64,000 bases of DNA from Psychroserpens sp. (GTDB taxonomy: Bacteria; Bacteroidota; Bacteroidia; Flavobacteriales; Flavobacteriaceae), in the NCBI GenBank assembly GCA_017643165.1, contig JAEPNY010000001.1, forward strand, positions 992,001-1,056,000, written 5' to 3'. The translations under genes and the position numbers were made by a program. Within the stretch, counting starts at the first letter, position 1; each line of letters starts with the position of its first letter. This document shows, in pieces, positions 63,209 to 64,000 of the stretch. The notes beneath the pieces were generated by a model. That model saw only the letters and a list, made by a program, of their open reading frames with translations, did no database searches and was not told where the DNA came from.

Positions 63209-64000
63209 TCCCGACTTTTTTGATAAGGCAATAAGTCCTAATAAAGGTCCAATGACTAGGACCAAATATAGATATTGCCAATTGATATATTTAGATAGTA
63301 TTGTGAGAATGAGGATACTTACTATAGTAATTGCAAATCCTATGCAATTCACTATGGTCAATGCTGTTCCTTTCAATTTGGGTTCAGCGTTATGAGCAAC
63401 CATGGTAGAGAACAAGGGTGAGTCTGCAATGACAACTAATCCCCAAAATATTAAGAACGTAAGTATAACAGCCGAAGAAGATATTGAGAAAACTATTGGC
63501 GAAAGCAGACAGCACAAACCAGATGATATCAAAGCTAAAGAAGCTATTCGTTTTTCACCATAACTTTTAGAGAGGTATCCACCGATAACACAAGCTATAC
63601 TTCCTGACCCAATGATCACAAATGACCATAATGCAACGTCGAGTTTTACGTTTGGTTGGACTTTTATATAGGAATCTAATATTACAGGAACAAAAGCCCA
63701 GAAGGCATAAAGTTCCCACATATGTCCGAAATATCCAAAGGCAGCAGCACGAAAGGTAGGAACGCGAAATACTTTGAAGAAAGCATTAAGTTCAAGTTTC
63801 TGAGCGGCTTGTCGGTATGGACCATTGGGAACAAATAATAGCATAACTACACCTCCAAAGCTCGCAAATCCAGAGGTTGCTATGATCACATTCCTCCAAA
63901 GATCAGTTGTGATAACACTTTTGATTAAATGTGGAAATGCCGTTCCTAATACTAATGCCCCAACTAAGAAACCTAGGGATAAGCCAAGACCTTTTTGATA
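63197..64000 (-). CDS. MFS transporter, C-terminal part (gene runs off the window)
   Basis: The frame is open to base 64000, so the N-terminal half is outside. The visible 267 codons hold about seven membrane helices, with a central loop (PNGPYRQAAQKLELNAFFKV) between the halves and the GLxxG-like ACVIGGYLSKSYGEKR, typical of major facilitator permeases. A GTG at 63889 is not the start. Substrate unknown. It converges with the collar gene. Confidence 0.83.
   Translation of the reverse strand, partial: YQKGLGLSLGFLVGALVLGTAFPHLIKSVITTDLWRNVIIATSGFASFGGVVMLLFVPNGPYRQAAQKLELNAFFKVFRVPTFRAAAFGYFGHMWELYAFWAFVPVILDSYIKVQPNVKLDVALWSFVIIGSGSIACVIGGYLSKSYGEKRIASLALISSGLCCLLSPIVFSISSSAVILTFLIFWGLVVIADSPLFSTMVAHNAEPKLKGTALTIVNCIGFAITIVSILILTILSKYINWQYLYLVLVIGPLLGLIALSKKSGSTP

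Noticed and set aside
1-64000. Mobile elements, CRISPR arrays, tRNA or rRNA genes
   Set aside because: I saw no transposase, integrase, regularly spaced direct repeats, or recognisable tRNA/rRNA sequences on either strand; a covariance search would settle the small RNAs.

Overview
The window is AT-rich chromosomal DNA from a marine-type member of the Flavobacteriaceae (Bacteroidota). The evidence is type IX secretion (T9SS) sorting domains, lipoproteins with acidic residues after the lipobox cysteine, about twenty matches to the Bacteroidota promoter -7 box TAnnTTTG, a PafA-type phosphatase, a NamZ-type muramidase, and an HPRT-adenylate kinase fusion. I see no insertion sequence, prophage, CRISPR array, rRNA or tRNA, and no gene-free stretch longer than about 260 bases.

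Region 1 (1-12852) is a surface-polysaccharide cluster. It holds a truncated methyltransferase, two tandem membrane-anchored sulfatase-like enzymes, an acyltransferase-like gene that seems to start at ATT, an FdtB-type sugar aminotransferase, two tandem WzxE-like translocases, three families of glycosyltransferase, and an FdtA-type 3,4-ketoisomerase. Together FdtA, FdtB and the acyltransferase could make a dTDP-3-acylamino-3,6-dideoxyhexose that the glycosyltransferases assemble and the translocases flip. A secreted beta-helix protein (12951-14576) follows.

Region 2 (14573-29317) is cell-envelope and housekeeping: FtsE, a 1007-residue TPR protein paired with an outer-membrane barrel, a methyltransferase, a cysteine-cluster protein, small exported proteins, a sterol-desaturase-like hydroxylase, a glycerophosphodiesterase, NamZ, a LolC/E-type permease, a cysteine synthase-family enzyme and a CIA30 protein. 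Region 3 (29451-41609) has a giant secreted VCBS/UnbV + vanadium haloperoxidase-like + T9SS fusion, a SprT-like protein, mannose-1-phosphate guanylyltransferase, DUF389, an Mla-type ABC pair, PafA, a NucA endonuclease and another glycosyltransferase.

Region 4 (40761-56596) is mostly minus strand: ProC, a KAS III-like enzyme, glycine dehydrogenase, an ECF sigma factor with a small partner, and a GbsR-type regulator heading a five-gene membrane/redox operon with three matching inverted repeats. An M3 peptidase and PurK/PurE follow. Region 5 (56734-64000) holds HPRT-Adk, ObgE, a DUF4136 lipoprotein, a TPR protein, Mpl, an NTF2-like protein, a short tail-collar protein and a truncated MFS transporter.

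The most unusual signals are the three GbsR-linked operators, two copies of a roughly 100-120 bp branched intergenic repeat, a likely ATT start codon, the near-zero spacing of all eleven convergent gene pairs, several probably leaderless genes, and a candidate small RNA at the end of purE. Several gene starts were moved from the longest open frame because a promoter or operator lies inside the extra 5' part; each case is explained in its entry.
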